Origin: Nitrospinaceae bacterium
Lineage (GTDB): Bacteria; Nitrospinota; Nitrospinia; Nitrospinales; VA-1
Assembly: GCA_029261435.1 (NCBI GenBank)
Contig: JAJDBI010000227.1
Span: 1-9,360 of the forward strand
Direction: 5' to 3'
Length of the DNA stretch: 9,360 bases
Both the position numbers and the translations under genes were made by a program. The number at the start of each line of letters is the position of its first letter. Position 1 is the stretch's first letter. Of the stretch, positions 1 to 6,724 are shown one piece after another. Under the pieces are notes generated by a model. That model worked only from the letters and a program-made list of their open reading frames with translations, was not told the DNA's origin and ran no database searches.

Positions 1-753
1 CTCTGAAAAATATTTCAATGCTGTATCGATAGCAGTCAAATGAGCCTCTACCCGTATGTCCATTGAGAAGTTGGTTGCTGTCTCTAAGGTCAGACACCTT
101 CTAGTCCCTTTAGAGAGGGCATATAAAGCCATGGGCCACCAATCCATAGATCTATAGTCATCTTCCTGAATCATAATCCCCGCTTGAGCAGAGCGACCAT
201 CTATTTCTTCGTTTAGATTAATAGGCATGATGTCCTTTACTTGTCGCAGGATTTCTTGTCCTGAATAGTCATCTTCTGGGTGAGTTCCCGATTGATAAAG
301 GTAGTAGCCGGTACTCATAAAGTCTTCATGTAACTCAATGGTTAATTCATATGTTTTTTCGAGGACTGTTTTTACAAATTCTACTTCAACTGGCGGATCA
401 GTATGTCTGAATAGTCTATTCAGGTCTTTGCCATCCTGGTTTTCTCTTGAGCCATATTCATATCCATAAGGGTTAATGCAAGGTAGAAAGGTCAACTCCC
501 ACTCATCTGAGAATTTTTCAAATTGGTTAGTTTCAAGAAAAGCGCAGATGGTTTCCACACCACTGGGTTCATCACCATGAATTCCCGCTGATATCAATGC
601 CTTGTGTTTATTTCCCTCTCCCAGTACAAATTTCACCAAAGAATAATTTTTGTCTGGGGTTATAAGAGGAAGATCCATTGCGAACGCATCCTCATGCAGT
701 TGTGTGTGGAGTCGTGTGAAAATTATCTTAATATCATTTTTTGGGAGTTTCAT
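1..753 (-). CDS. M14-family zinc metallocarboxypeptidase-like protein, 3' end cut by the window edge
   Basis: Reading the minus strand from the ATG at 753 gives 251 uninterrupted codons to base 1, with no stop, so the C-terminus lies outside. The M14 active-site pattern is complete: HxxE zinc ligands His59 and Glu62 in SAGIHGDEPSG, the Asn112-Arg113 pair in KDLNRLF that binds substrate carboxylate in carboxypeptidase A, the third zinc ligand His142 in IELHED, and a probable catalytic glutamate Glu224 in LTLETAT. No signal peptide is visible, so it should act in the cytoplasm. M14 enzymes remove C-terminal residues from peptides; the related AspA/AstE branch deacylates small amino-acid derivatives, and I cannot tell which substrate applies here. 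It starts 5 bases after the nth stop with no clear Shine-Dalgarno sequence, so translation is probably coupled to nth. Family assignment is firm; the substrate is unknown. Confidence 0.85.
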   Translation of the reverse strand, partial: MKLPKNDIKIIFTRLHTQLHEDAFAMDLPLITPDKNYSLVKFVLGEGNKHKALISAGIHGDEPSGVETICAFLETNQFEKFSDEWELTFLPCINPYGYEYGSRENQDGKDLNRLFRHTDPPVEVEFVKTVLEKTYELTIELHEDFMSTGYYLYQSGTHPEDDYSGQEILRQVKDIMPINLNEEIDGRSAQAGIMIQEDDYRSMDWWPMALYALSKGTRRCLTLETATNFSMDIRVEAHLTAIDTALKYFSE

Positions 754-758
754 ATGTT

Positions 759-1394
759 TCAAACATTCACTTTGTCAGTATAACTACATTCATTTTTGAT
801 AACACATTTCTGGCAATCAAAATTCTTAGCTGTACACGTGTATCTGCCATGAAGAATGAGATAATGGTGAGCATTCTTTAACCACTTTTCAGGAGTTACT
901 TCTAAAAGTTTTAATTCAGTGGCCAATACAGTTTTACCTGGGGCTAATCCTGTTCGGTTTGCGACTCGATACACATGTGTGTCTACAGCGATTGTAGGTA
1001 CGTCAAAACCCTCATTCAATACTACATTAGCTGTTTTACGGCCCACACCAGGAAGGTTCTCCAGTTCTTCCCGGGTGCCAGGAACTTGTCCTTCGTGTTT
1101 TTCCAAAATGATTTTGCAGGTATTTATAATGTTTTTAGATTTAGCAGGTGCCAACCCAATGGGTTTTATAATTGTTGCAAGTCTGGACTGTCCAAGATCC
1201 TGCATTTCAACTGGAGTAGGGCACAAAGAAAAAAGGGTGGGGGTAACTTTGTTGACAGTTTTATCTGTTGACTGAGCACTTAAAATAACCGCAATCAACA
1301 ACTCAAAATGATTTTTGAATAAAAGCTCAGATTTAGCATCTGAAAGATGGTTGGAAAGTTTTTGGTATAGGCGGGCTATGTTTTTTGGAGACAA
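759..1394 (-). CDS. nth: endonuclease III, DNA glycosylase/AP lyase
   Basis: This base-excision repair enzyme removes oxidised pyrimidines and cleaves the abasic site by beta-elimination. The 211 residues equal the length of E. coli Nth, and the key positions carry the same numbers: the helix-hairpin-helix LPGVGRKTANVV with catalytic Lys120, Asp138 in IAVDTH, and the [4Fe-4S] ligands Cys187, Cys194, Cys197 and Cys203 (C-x6-C-x2-C-x5-C) near the C-terminus. The start codon is TTG at 1394. It is chosen because an in-frame TGA lies two codons upstream, no other good start appears before residue 64, the length matches the family, and AAGGGG sits 7 bases upstream. It follows the SUMF1-fold gene by 11 bases and precedes the M14 gene by 5 bases, so the three are probably cotranscribed. 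No active-site residue is missing. Confidence 0.97.
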   Translation of the reverse strand: MSPKNIARLYQKLSNHLSDAKSELLFKNHFELLIAVILSAQSTDKTVNKVTPTLFSLCPTPVEMQDLGQSRLATIIKPIGLAPAKSKNIINTCKIILEKHEGQVPGTREELENLPGVGRKTANVVLNEGFDVPTIAVDTHVYRVANRTGLAPGKTVLATELKLLEVTPEKWLKNAHHYLILHGRYTCTAKNFDCQKCVIKNECSYTDKVNV

Positions 1395-1401
1395 GATTCA
1401 A

Positions 1402-1413
1402 CCCCTTAAGGGG
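1402..1413 (-). promoter_or_regulatory. palindrome holding the upstream stop codon and the nth ribosome binding site
   Basis: CCCCTTAAGGGG is a perfect 12-base palindrome. On the minus strand its centre contains the TAA stop of the SUMF1-fold gene (1408-1406), and its second half gives AAGGGG (1407-1402), the Shine-Dalgarno-like element 7 bases before the nth TTG start. In RNA it can form a four-base-pair G-C stem with a UUAA loop that would hide the ribosome binding site until a ribosome finishing the upstream gene opens it. The sequence arrangement is directly visible; the coupling role is inferred. Confidence 0.5.
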
Positions 1414-2143
1414 ACATTGCACAGCGGACACCCACCCAATAGGAATCAGTTGGATCGGACAAACCACGATGGCGGGATGTTACACGCAGATATTGTTCTT
1501 CGCTCATCCATGAGTTACCACGAATAACCCTAAAACTTTGCCGAACAGGCCCTCTGGGGTTTTTAGTGGGACTATTTTTGTAGTAATCCTTGGAATACCA
1601 GTCTTCGACCCATTCCCAAACACCTCCAACCATGTCATAAAGACCCCATGCATTGGGCTTTTTTTGACCAACACTTGCAGGTTCTCGAGAAGAGTTTGCT
1701 GCATACCATAAATAATCATCGTCAACCTCATTCCCCCATGGAAAACGCGTTTGATTCCCAGCTCTAGCAGAATATTCCCATTCAGCTTCTGTGGGAAGTC
1801 TGCGACCAATTTTTTTGCAATAGTGTCGTGCCTCACGCCAGTTTACATGGGTAATAGGTTGATCCGGTTTGTGAAAGACAGAACGGTTGATTTTCATCAC
1901 CGCATCCCATTTACTTTGTGTCACCTCAAACCGGTCCATATAAAATGCATCCAAGCACACTTGATGTGCAGGTTTTTCACGGGCATTATCATCGTCATCT
2001 TCATAAATATAGTTGTCATTGGTGCCCATCATGAAGCAACCAGCCTTAATCGGAACCATATCTGAAGGCAAATCAGCACCAAATAGGACCTGAGGAGATA
2101 AAAATAAGGTAACGAATAAAATTATGGGCGTGATATTTTTCAT
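1406..2143 (-). CDS. exported SUMF1/formylglycine-generating-enzyme-fold protein lacking the FGE catalytic cysteines
   Basis: From the ATG at 2143 the protein has 245 residues. Residues 1-22 form a Sec-type signal peptide (lysine at 2, hydrophobic core, cleavage near LFG-A) without a lipobox, so it should be periplasmic or secreted. The rest is a full SUMF1 (FGE-sulfatase) domain: FMMGT near 37, EKPAHQV near 57, RLPTEAEWEYSARAG at 115-129, PWG at 135-137, WGLYDMVGGVWEWVEDWY at 166-183, RGNSW at 208-212 and VGVRCA at 237-242. By hand alignment to human FGE (GGSYMC-HRSYC), the copper-binding Cys336 and Cys341 fall on Ser214 and Leu219, so formylglycine formation is unlikely. Many bacterial SUMF1-fold proteins have other or unknown roles. 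An in-frame TTG at 2215 would add 24 residues before the signal peptide and lies upstream of the likely promoter, so I rejected it. It heads the run leading to nth. Confidence 0.88.
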   Translation of the reverse strand: MKNITPIILFVTLFLSPQVLFGADLPSDMVPIKAGCFMMGTNDNYIYEDDDDNAREKPAHQVCLDAFYMDRFEVTQSKWDAVMKINRSVFHKPDQPITHVNWREARHYCKKIGRRLPTEAEWEYSARAGNQTRFPWGNEVDDDYLWYAANSSREPASVGQKKPNAWGLYDMVGGVWEWVEDWYSKDYYKNSPTKNPRGPVRQSFRVIRGNSWMSEEQYLRVTSRHRGLSDPTDSYWVGVRCAMSP

Positions 2144-2179
2144 CCGGTGAATTGTACTGGTTGAAAAAGGTGGGGTCAA
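2144..2179 (-). promoter_or_regulatory. sigma-70-type promoter for the SUMF1-fold gene, predicting a leaderless mRNA
   Basis: On the minus strand a -35 box TTGACC (2179-2174) is followed by exactly 17 bases and then a -10 box TACAAT (2156-2151). Each differs from consensus at one position. The usual start-site distance places transcription initiation at about 2144-2143, at the A of the ATG or one base before it. No Shine-Dalgarno sequence precedes that ATG, which fits a leaderless transcript. The start site itself is inferred from spacing. Confidence 0.55.
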
Positions 2180-2215
2180 GTAATCAGATAATAAATTTAC
2201 ACTACCTGAAGCCAA

Positions 2216-2297
2216 AATTTGACGGAATGATGATATAGAATTAAGGAAATTGGTCGATATACAATATAACTCAAATATTTATTAGCGATAAAATACT
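2216..2297. promoter_or_regulatory. AT-rich divergent intergenic region
   Basis: This stretch, together with 2144-2215, separates the divergent SUMF1-fold gene and the plus-strand exported-protein gene. A plus-strand promoter must lie here, but I find no strong one. The best -10 candidates are TACAAT (2260-2265) and TATAAC (2265-2270); neither has a good -35 box at 16-18 bases. The plus-strand gene also lacks a clear Shine-Dalgarno sequence. No hairpin or operator-like repeat stands out. Confidence 0.3.
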
Positions 2298-3470
2298 ATG
2301 AAAACTAAATGTTGCTTGGAATTAATCGTTTTGGTGCTTTTTATTTCATTTTTTTCTAGTCCTGTCCATGCATTTTATAAAAGAAAGGTGTTGGTGGGGC
2401 AGTTCCAGAATCCTGCCAAATGGAATAAACCCTATGATCCGGGGATTATTATTTCAGAATTGTTGAGTCAGGAACTCATGGATCAGGAAAGTATTCAACT
2501 GATTTCAATATCTAATAATGTGCAAAAGTTGATGAATAGCGGCAATCCAACTTCAGAAGAAAATCAAGTAGAGCCAGCTATTTTTGATTCTAGAAAATCG
2601 AGCTTTCCTGAGATAAAATTTATTCAAAATACGGAACCTAAGATGATGAAATCCCCAAAAAAAAAGATGTCGGCGATGATACCTATGGATGATGATCCAT
2701 TTTGGCCTGCTTCGCTGGGTGAAAAAGTTCATAAATCAATCTTCACTGAAATTAGAGGTAAGGTTGTCAAATTCCTACCTGATAATAGAATGGGTGATTC
2801 CGTGACTTCTCTGAAATCTGATGTCAGAGAAAATGCCGAAGTAGAGGTTCATATCGAATTGGTGCAACATAGTACAGGAAGAGTTCTACATGAAAAAACT
2901 TTTAGAAAAGTTTCACGGTTGGGGACTCAACCTTTCTCTATAAAAAAGATGAGTTCAACAGACATGAACGGAAGTGATGATTTAAGCTCTATGAACTCTG
3001 CGTTAAATTCTTTAAAACACTCTCTTAGAGCATATATTTCTGACAAGATAGACCACCTTCCATTGGAGGGAGAAATAATTGCTACCAAAACAAAAGTCAT
3101 CCCGGGAGAAAAGGGAGAAAAATCCTTAGTCGAAGAAGAAATATTGATCAACATTGGCACGTCAAATGGAGTACGTATTGGAGACCTGTTTCAGGTTGAT
3201 ACCGTAGGGTTAAAACTGAAAGACCCTTACACATCAGCGGACCTGGGGGATGTTTATGTGAAAATTGGAGTCATTCAAATACTACAAGCGTGGGAGGGGG
3301 CGGCAAAAGCTATGTCTCTAGCAGGAAAGAATTTTGAGACAGGATTTTTAGTCCGTTCGATGACTTCTGTAGGGAGAGGAGGGCTTTCACCGAAGAATAA
3401 TATTCCGGCAAAGCAAGAAGAAGAGAAGGTGCCTTGGTGGGATTTTCATGGAATCCGCTCAGTTAATTGA
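2298..3470 (+). CDS. exported protein with CsgG-like and FlgT C-terminal-like regions, function unknown
   Basis: The protein has 390 residues with a clear signal peptide (charged start, hydrophobic core 9-20, cleavage after VHA at 25). It has no lipobox: Cys5 and Cys6 come before the hydrophobic core. Residues 29-70 (RKVLVGQFQNP, then SELLSQELMDQ) resemble the first strand and helix of the CsgG/TolB-N-like fold. A charged, lysine-rich linker follows at about 85-135. Residues 180-255 continue that fold (VEVHIELVQHSTGRVLHEK, then a helix ending SDKIDHL). Residues 258-355 (INIGTSNGVRIGDLFQV, KDPYTSADLG, IGVIQI) look like the beta-rich C-terminal domain of flagellar FlgT. No transmembrane helix follows the signal peptide. 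Proteins of this kind act in the periplasm or at the outer membrane in secretion or envelope assembly. No flagellar or curli gene is nearby, so the role is open. Similarity is judged by eye only. Confidence 0.75.
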   Translation: MKTKCCLELIVLVLFISFFSSPVHAFYKRKVLVGQFQNPAKWNKPYDPGIIISELLSQELMDQESIQLISISNNVQKLMNSGNPTSEENQVEPAIFDSRKSSFPEIKFIQNTEPKMMKSPKKKMSAMIPMDDDPFWPASLGEKVHKSIFTEIRGKVVKFLPDNRMGDSVTSLKSDVRENAEVEVHIELVQHSTGRVLHEKTFRKVSRLGTQPFSIKKMSSTDMNGSDDLSSMNSALNSLKHSLRAYISDKIDHLPLEGEIIATKTKVIPGEKGEKSLVEEEILINIGTSNGVRIGDLFQVDTVGLKLKDPYTSADLGDVYVKIGVIQILQAWEGAAKAMSLAGKNFETGFLVRSMTSVGRGGLSPKNNIPAKQEEEKVPWWDFHGIRSVN

Positions 3471-3481
3471 CCAGAGTGAGC

Positions 3482-6400
3482 TCAGAGTGTTGTCCCATAC
3501 TCCTGTATGGATCTAATTGTTAAGTCATCTTCCTTGATGGCTTTCAAAGCACCCATCAAAGCCAATGCGCCAGCCATAGTCGTGCAATAGGGCAAGTTCT
3601 GATTTAGGGAGCTTCTCCTGAGGGAGAAGGAATCCTTTATTGATTGTTCACCAAATACTGTATTGATAACAATAGCTACTTTTTTTGCCTCTATGGCTTC
3701 GACAATATGCGGAGACCCTTCTTTGACTTTATTAATGGATTCGACTTCAACCCCATTCTTTTTTAGATAATCAGCTGTGCCTTGAGTTGCGATTAAACGG
3801 TAGCCTAATTTCTGCAGCTCTTTTCCAATGACAACGGTTTTTTGTTTGTCAGAATCTCTAACGCTGATAAAAGCAGTGCCTTTCAGAGGAAGCTTGATCC
3901 CGGTCGCCAATTGTGATTTTGCAAAAGCTCGACCAAATTGAGTGTCGATCCCCATGACTTCACCGGTAGATTTCATTTCAGGACCTAATAAGACATCTAC
4001 ATCCTGAAATTTATTAAAGGGAAAAACAGATTCTTTTACGGCAATATGAGAAAAATTTATTTCCTTTGTAAAGCCTAGCTCCTTCAAGCTTTTACCGGCC
4101 ATGACTCTGGCAGCAATTTTTGCCAAAGGAACTCCAATAGTTTTACTTACAAAGGGAATTGTGCGTGATGCTCGAGGATTAACCTCTATGATATAAATAG
4201 TTTCATCCTTGACTGCAAACTGAATATTAATCAGTCCAATAACTTTAAGCTCTCGTGCCAATGCACAGGTCTGAATTTTTATTTCAGCAATCGTTTCAGG
4301 TGAAAGAGAAAATGCAGGCAAGGAGCAGGCGCTGTCGCCAGAATGTATTCCAGCTTCTTCGATATGTTCCATCACTCCACCAATCACAACATCCTGTCCA
4401 TCAGAAATGGCATCAACATCTATCTCTATGGCATCGGAGAGAAAATCATCTATCAGCACTGGATGTTCGGGAGATGCTTTAACCGCGTGTTGCATATAAT
4501 ATTCGAGGCGATCCTGACTATAAACAATTTCCATTGCTCTTCCTCCCAAAACATAAGAAGGGCGAACCACTACGGGGTAGCCAATTTCTTCAGCGATTTC
4601 ACGAGCTTCCTGATAGGATACAGCGGTTCCATTAGCAGGTTGGTGAAGTCCCAGTTTTTCCAGTACTTCTTTAAATAATTTTCTGTTTTCGGCGCGATCA
4701 ATGTCAACAGGATTTGTTCCAATGATAGGCACTCCAGAATTCATCAAATCCAGTGCGAGTTTTAATGGGGTTTGACCTCCAAGTTGAACAATCACGCCAT
4801 CTGGTTTTTCGACCCTTGCGATATTTATGACATCTTCATAAGTCAAAGGCTCAAAATAAAGCCTGTCAGAGGTGTCATAGTCTGTACTCACTGTTTCTGG
4901 ATTACAATTGACCATGATCGTTTCATAGCCATCCTCCTTCAGGGCAAAAGATGCGTGAACACAGCAATAGTCAAACTCAATTCCCTGACCAATTCTGTTG
5001 GGACCTCCACCAAGAATCATGATCTTTTTTCTTTGCGTTATATCGGCTTCGCATTCTTCCTCATAGGTAGAGTATAGATAGGGTGTGAAAGCCTCGAACT
5101 CAGCTCCACAAGTATCGACGCGCTTATAGACAGGATAAATTTTTGCCTCGCAACGACGCTGAAAAATATCTTTTTCATCACAATTTAAAAGCCCAGCCAG
5201 ATAAATATCAGAAAAACCCAACTCTTTTGCGTTTAAAAGAGTTTCATCATCCAGGTTGGAAATGTCATTTAAAGCTATTACTTTTATCTCGAAATTTATG
5301 AGGGTATTGATGTTATCAAGAAACCATGGGTCAATGCCTGTGATTTGATAAATTTGATCGATGGAGATACCTCTTCGCAAAGCGGCGGCTACATGCCAGA
5401 GTCTATCTGAAAAAGGGATTATCAAAGCGGCCAAAAGTTTTTCTTTTTGCTGTTCTGGAGATAAACCAATTTGATTCAGGCTGAAACGAAACTTTTCTTC
5501 AAAACCATAAAATCCGGTTTCAGTTGAACGAATGGATTTTTGCAGCGCTTCCTTAAAAGTACGACCAATGGACATAACCTCGCCGACAGATTTCATTTGT
5601 GTCGATAGGATTGGCTCCGTTTGGAAAAATTTCTCAAACGTAAAACGTGGTATTTTAACCACACAATAATCCAGAGTCGGTTCAAAAGAAGCAGGGGTAA
5701 CCTGAGTGATATCATTCTTGATTTCATCCAGAGAATAGCCAACCGCCAACTTGGCCGCAAACTTTGCAATGGGAAATCCAGTAGCCTTAGACGCTAAAGC
5801 TGAGCTTCTGGATACGCGAGGGTTCATCTCAATAACAATCATCTCGCCGGTTTTGGGATTGATAGCAAATTGGATATTCGAGCCACCTGTCTCAACACCA
5901 ATTTCCCGAATAATATCAATCGCCGCGTTTCGCATTATTTGGTATTCTTTGTCGCTAAGAGTTTGGGCCGGTGCAACGGTTATACTGTCTCCAGTATGGA
6001 CACCCATTGGATCCAGGTTTTCTATTGAACAGATTATGACGACATTATCTTTGACGTCCCGCATCACTTCTAATTCGTACTCTTTCCAACCAATAAGAGA
6101 TTTTTCGATCAACACCTGCTTGACAGGGCTTGCAATAAGGGCAAACTCAACAAGAGATTCAAAATCATCCTTAGAATAGGAGATACTTCCACCAGTTCCT
6201 CCTAATGTAAATGAGGGCCGAATAATTGCGGGAAACCCGGTCTCCTCAACAACTTTCCAGGCTTCAGCTAATGTCTCAGCATGTCCACTGGGTGGAACTT
6301 TCTGCCCAATGTCAGCCATAGCTGCTTTAAATAGATTGCGATCCTCCGCTTTGTTGATTGTGTCAACATCAGCACCGATCAACTCCACATTAAATTTATC

Positions 6401-6724
6401 CAGAATCCCGTTTTTATCCAGAGCCAAAGCTACATTCAATGCTGTCTGACCGCCCATTGTTGGGAGCAATGCATCAGGCCTGTCACGTGCAATTATTTTT
6501 TCAACCACTTCAGGAGTAACGGGTTCAATGTATGTGCGATCTGCAAATTCGGGGTCAGTCATAATGGTAGCAGGATTACTATTTACCAGAATAACGTCAT
6601 AACCTTCTTCCTTTAGGGATTTACAAGCCTGAGTACCAGAATAGTCAAATTCGCAAGCTTGACCGATAACAATAGGGCCGGCACCTATAAGAAGAATTTT
6701 TTTAATGTCAGTTCGTTTAGGCAT
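3482..6724 (-). CDS. carB: carbamoyl-phosphate synthase large subunit
   Basis: CarB uses two ATP, bicarbonate and ammonia channelled from CarA to make carbamoyl phosphate for pyrimidines and arginine. The 1080 residues compare with 1073 in E. coli. Order: first ATP-grasp half (1-400) with Arg129, Arg169, Glu215, Glu299 and Asn301 at E. coli numbering; oligomerisation region (about 400-560); second ATP-grasp half (about 565-940) with Arg681, Arg721, Glu767 and Glu847, six positions later than in E. coli; and a C-terminal MGS-like allosteric domain (about 945-1080). In that domain Thr980, Thr983, Lys999 and Asn1021 match the E. coli IMP/UMP-site residues, while the equivalent of Thr1017 is Val1023. 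The ATG at 6724 lies inside the end of the preceding gene (8-base overlap) with no Shine-Dalgarno sequence, so reinitiation is likely. Its end faces the plus-strand gene across 11 bases. Confidence 0.98.
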   Translation of the reverse strand: MPKRTDIKKILLIGAGPIVIGQACEFDYSGTQACKSLKEEGYDVILVNSNPATIMTDPEFADRTYIEPVTPEVVEKIIARDRPDALLPTMGGQTALNVALALDKNGILDKFNVELIGADVDTINKAEDRNLFKAAMADIGQKVPPSGHAETLAEAWKVVEETGFPAIIRPSFTLGGTGGSISYSKDDFESLVEFALIASPVKQVLIEKSLIGWKEYELEVMRDVKDNVVIICSIENLDPMGVHTGDSITVAPAQTLSDKEYQIMRNAAIDIIREIGVETGGSNIQFAINPKTGEMIVIEMNPRVSRSSALASKATGFPIAKFAAKLAVGYSLDEIKNDITQVTPASFEPTLDYCVVKIPRFTFEKFFQTEPILSTQMKSVGEVMSIGRTFKEALQKSIRSTETGFYGFEEKFRFSLNQIGLSPEQQKEKLLAALIIPFSDRLWHVAAALRRGISIDQIYQITGIDPWFLDNINTLINFEIKVIALNDISNLDDETLLNAKELGFSDIYLAGLLNCDEKDIFQRRCEAKIYPVYKRVDTCGAEFEAFTPYLYSTYEEECEADITQRKKIMILGGGPNRIGQGIEFDYCCVHASFALKEDGYETIMVNCNPETVSTDYDTSDRLYFEPLTYEDVINIARVEKPDGVIVQLGGQTPLKLALDLMNSGVPIIGTNPVDIDRAENRKLFKEVLEKLGLHQPANGTAVSYQEAREIAEEIGYPVVVRPSYVLGGRAMEIVYSQDRLEYYMQHAVKASPEHPVLIDDFLSDAIEIDVDAISDGQDVVIGGVMEHIEEAGIHSGDSACSLPAFSLSPETIAEIKIQTCALARELKVIGLINIQFAVKDETIYIIEVNPRASRTIPFVSKTIGVPLAKIAARVMAGKSLKELGFTKEINFSHIAVKESVFPFNKFQDVDVLLGPEMKSTGEVMGIDTQFGRAFAKSQLATGIKLPLKGTAFISVRDSDKQKTVVIGKELQKLGYRLIATQGTADYLKKNGVEVESINKVKEGSPHIVEAIEAKKVAIVINTVFGEQSIKDSFSLRRSSLNQNLPYCTTMAGALALMGALKAIKEDDLTIRSIQEYGTTL

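Noticed and set aside
919..1275. Plus-strand open frames of 98-118 codons
   Set aside because: They are antisense to the well-conserved nth gene, and their products resemble no known protein.
1504..1836. 110-codon minus-strand frame inside the SUMF1-fold gene
   Set aside because: It is in another frame of a gene with a full conserved domain and has no support of its own.
2144..2215. N-terminal extension of the SUMF1-fold protein from a TTG at 2215
   Set aside because: It would place 24 polar residues before a clear signal peptide, has no ribosome binding site, and would run through the predicted promoter.
3495..3510. Intrinsic terminator for the plus-strand gene
   Set aside because: The stem has only six pairs of mixed composition, and the following sequence is not a continuous T run. 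It is kept only as a remark in the convergent-gene finding.
5751..6179. 142-codon open frame on the plus strand
   Set aside because: It lies antisense to the conserved first ATP-grasp half of carB, and its translation shows no recognisable domain.
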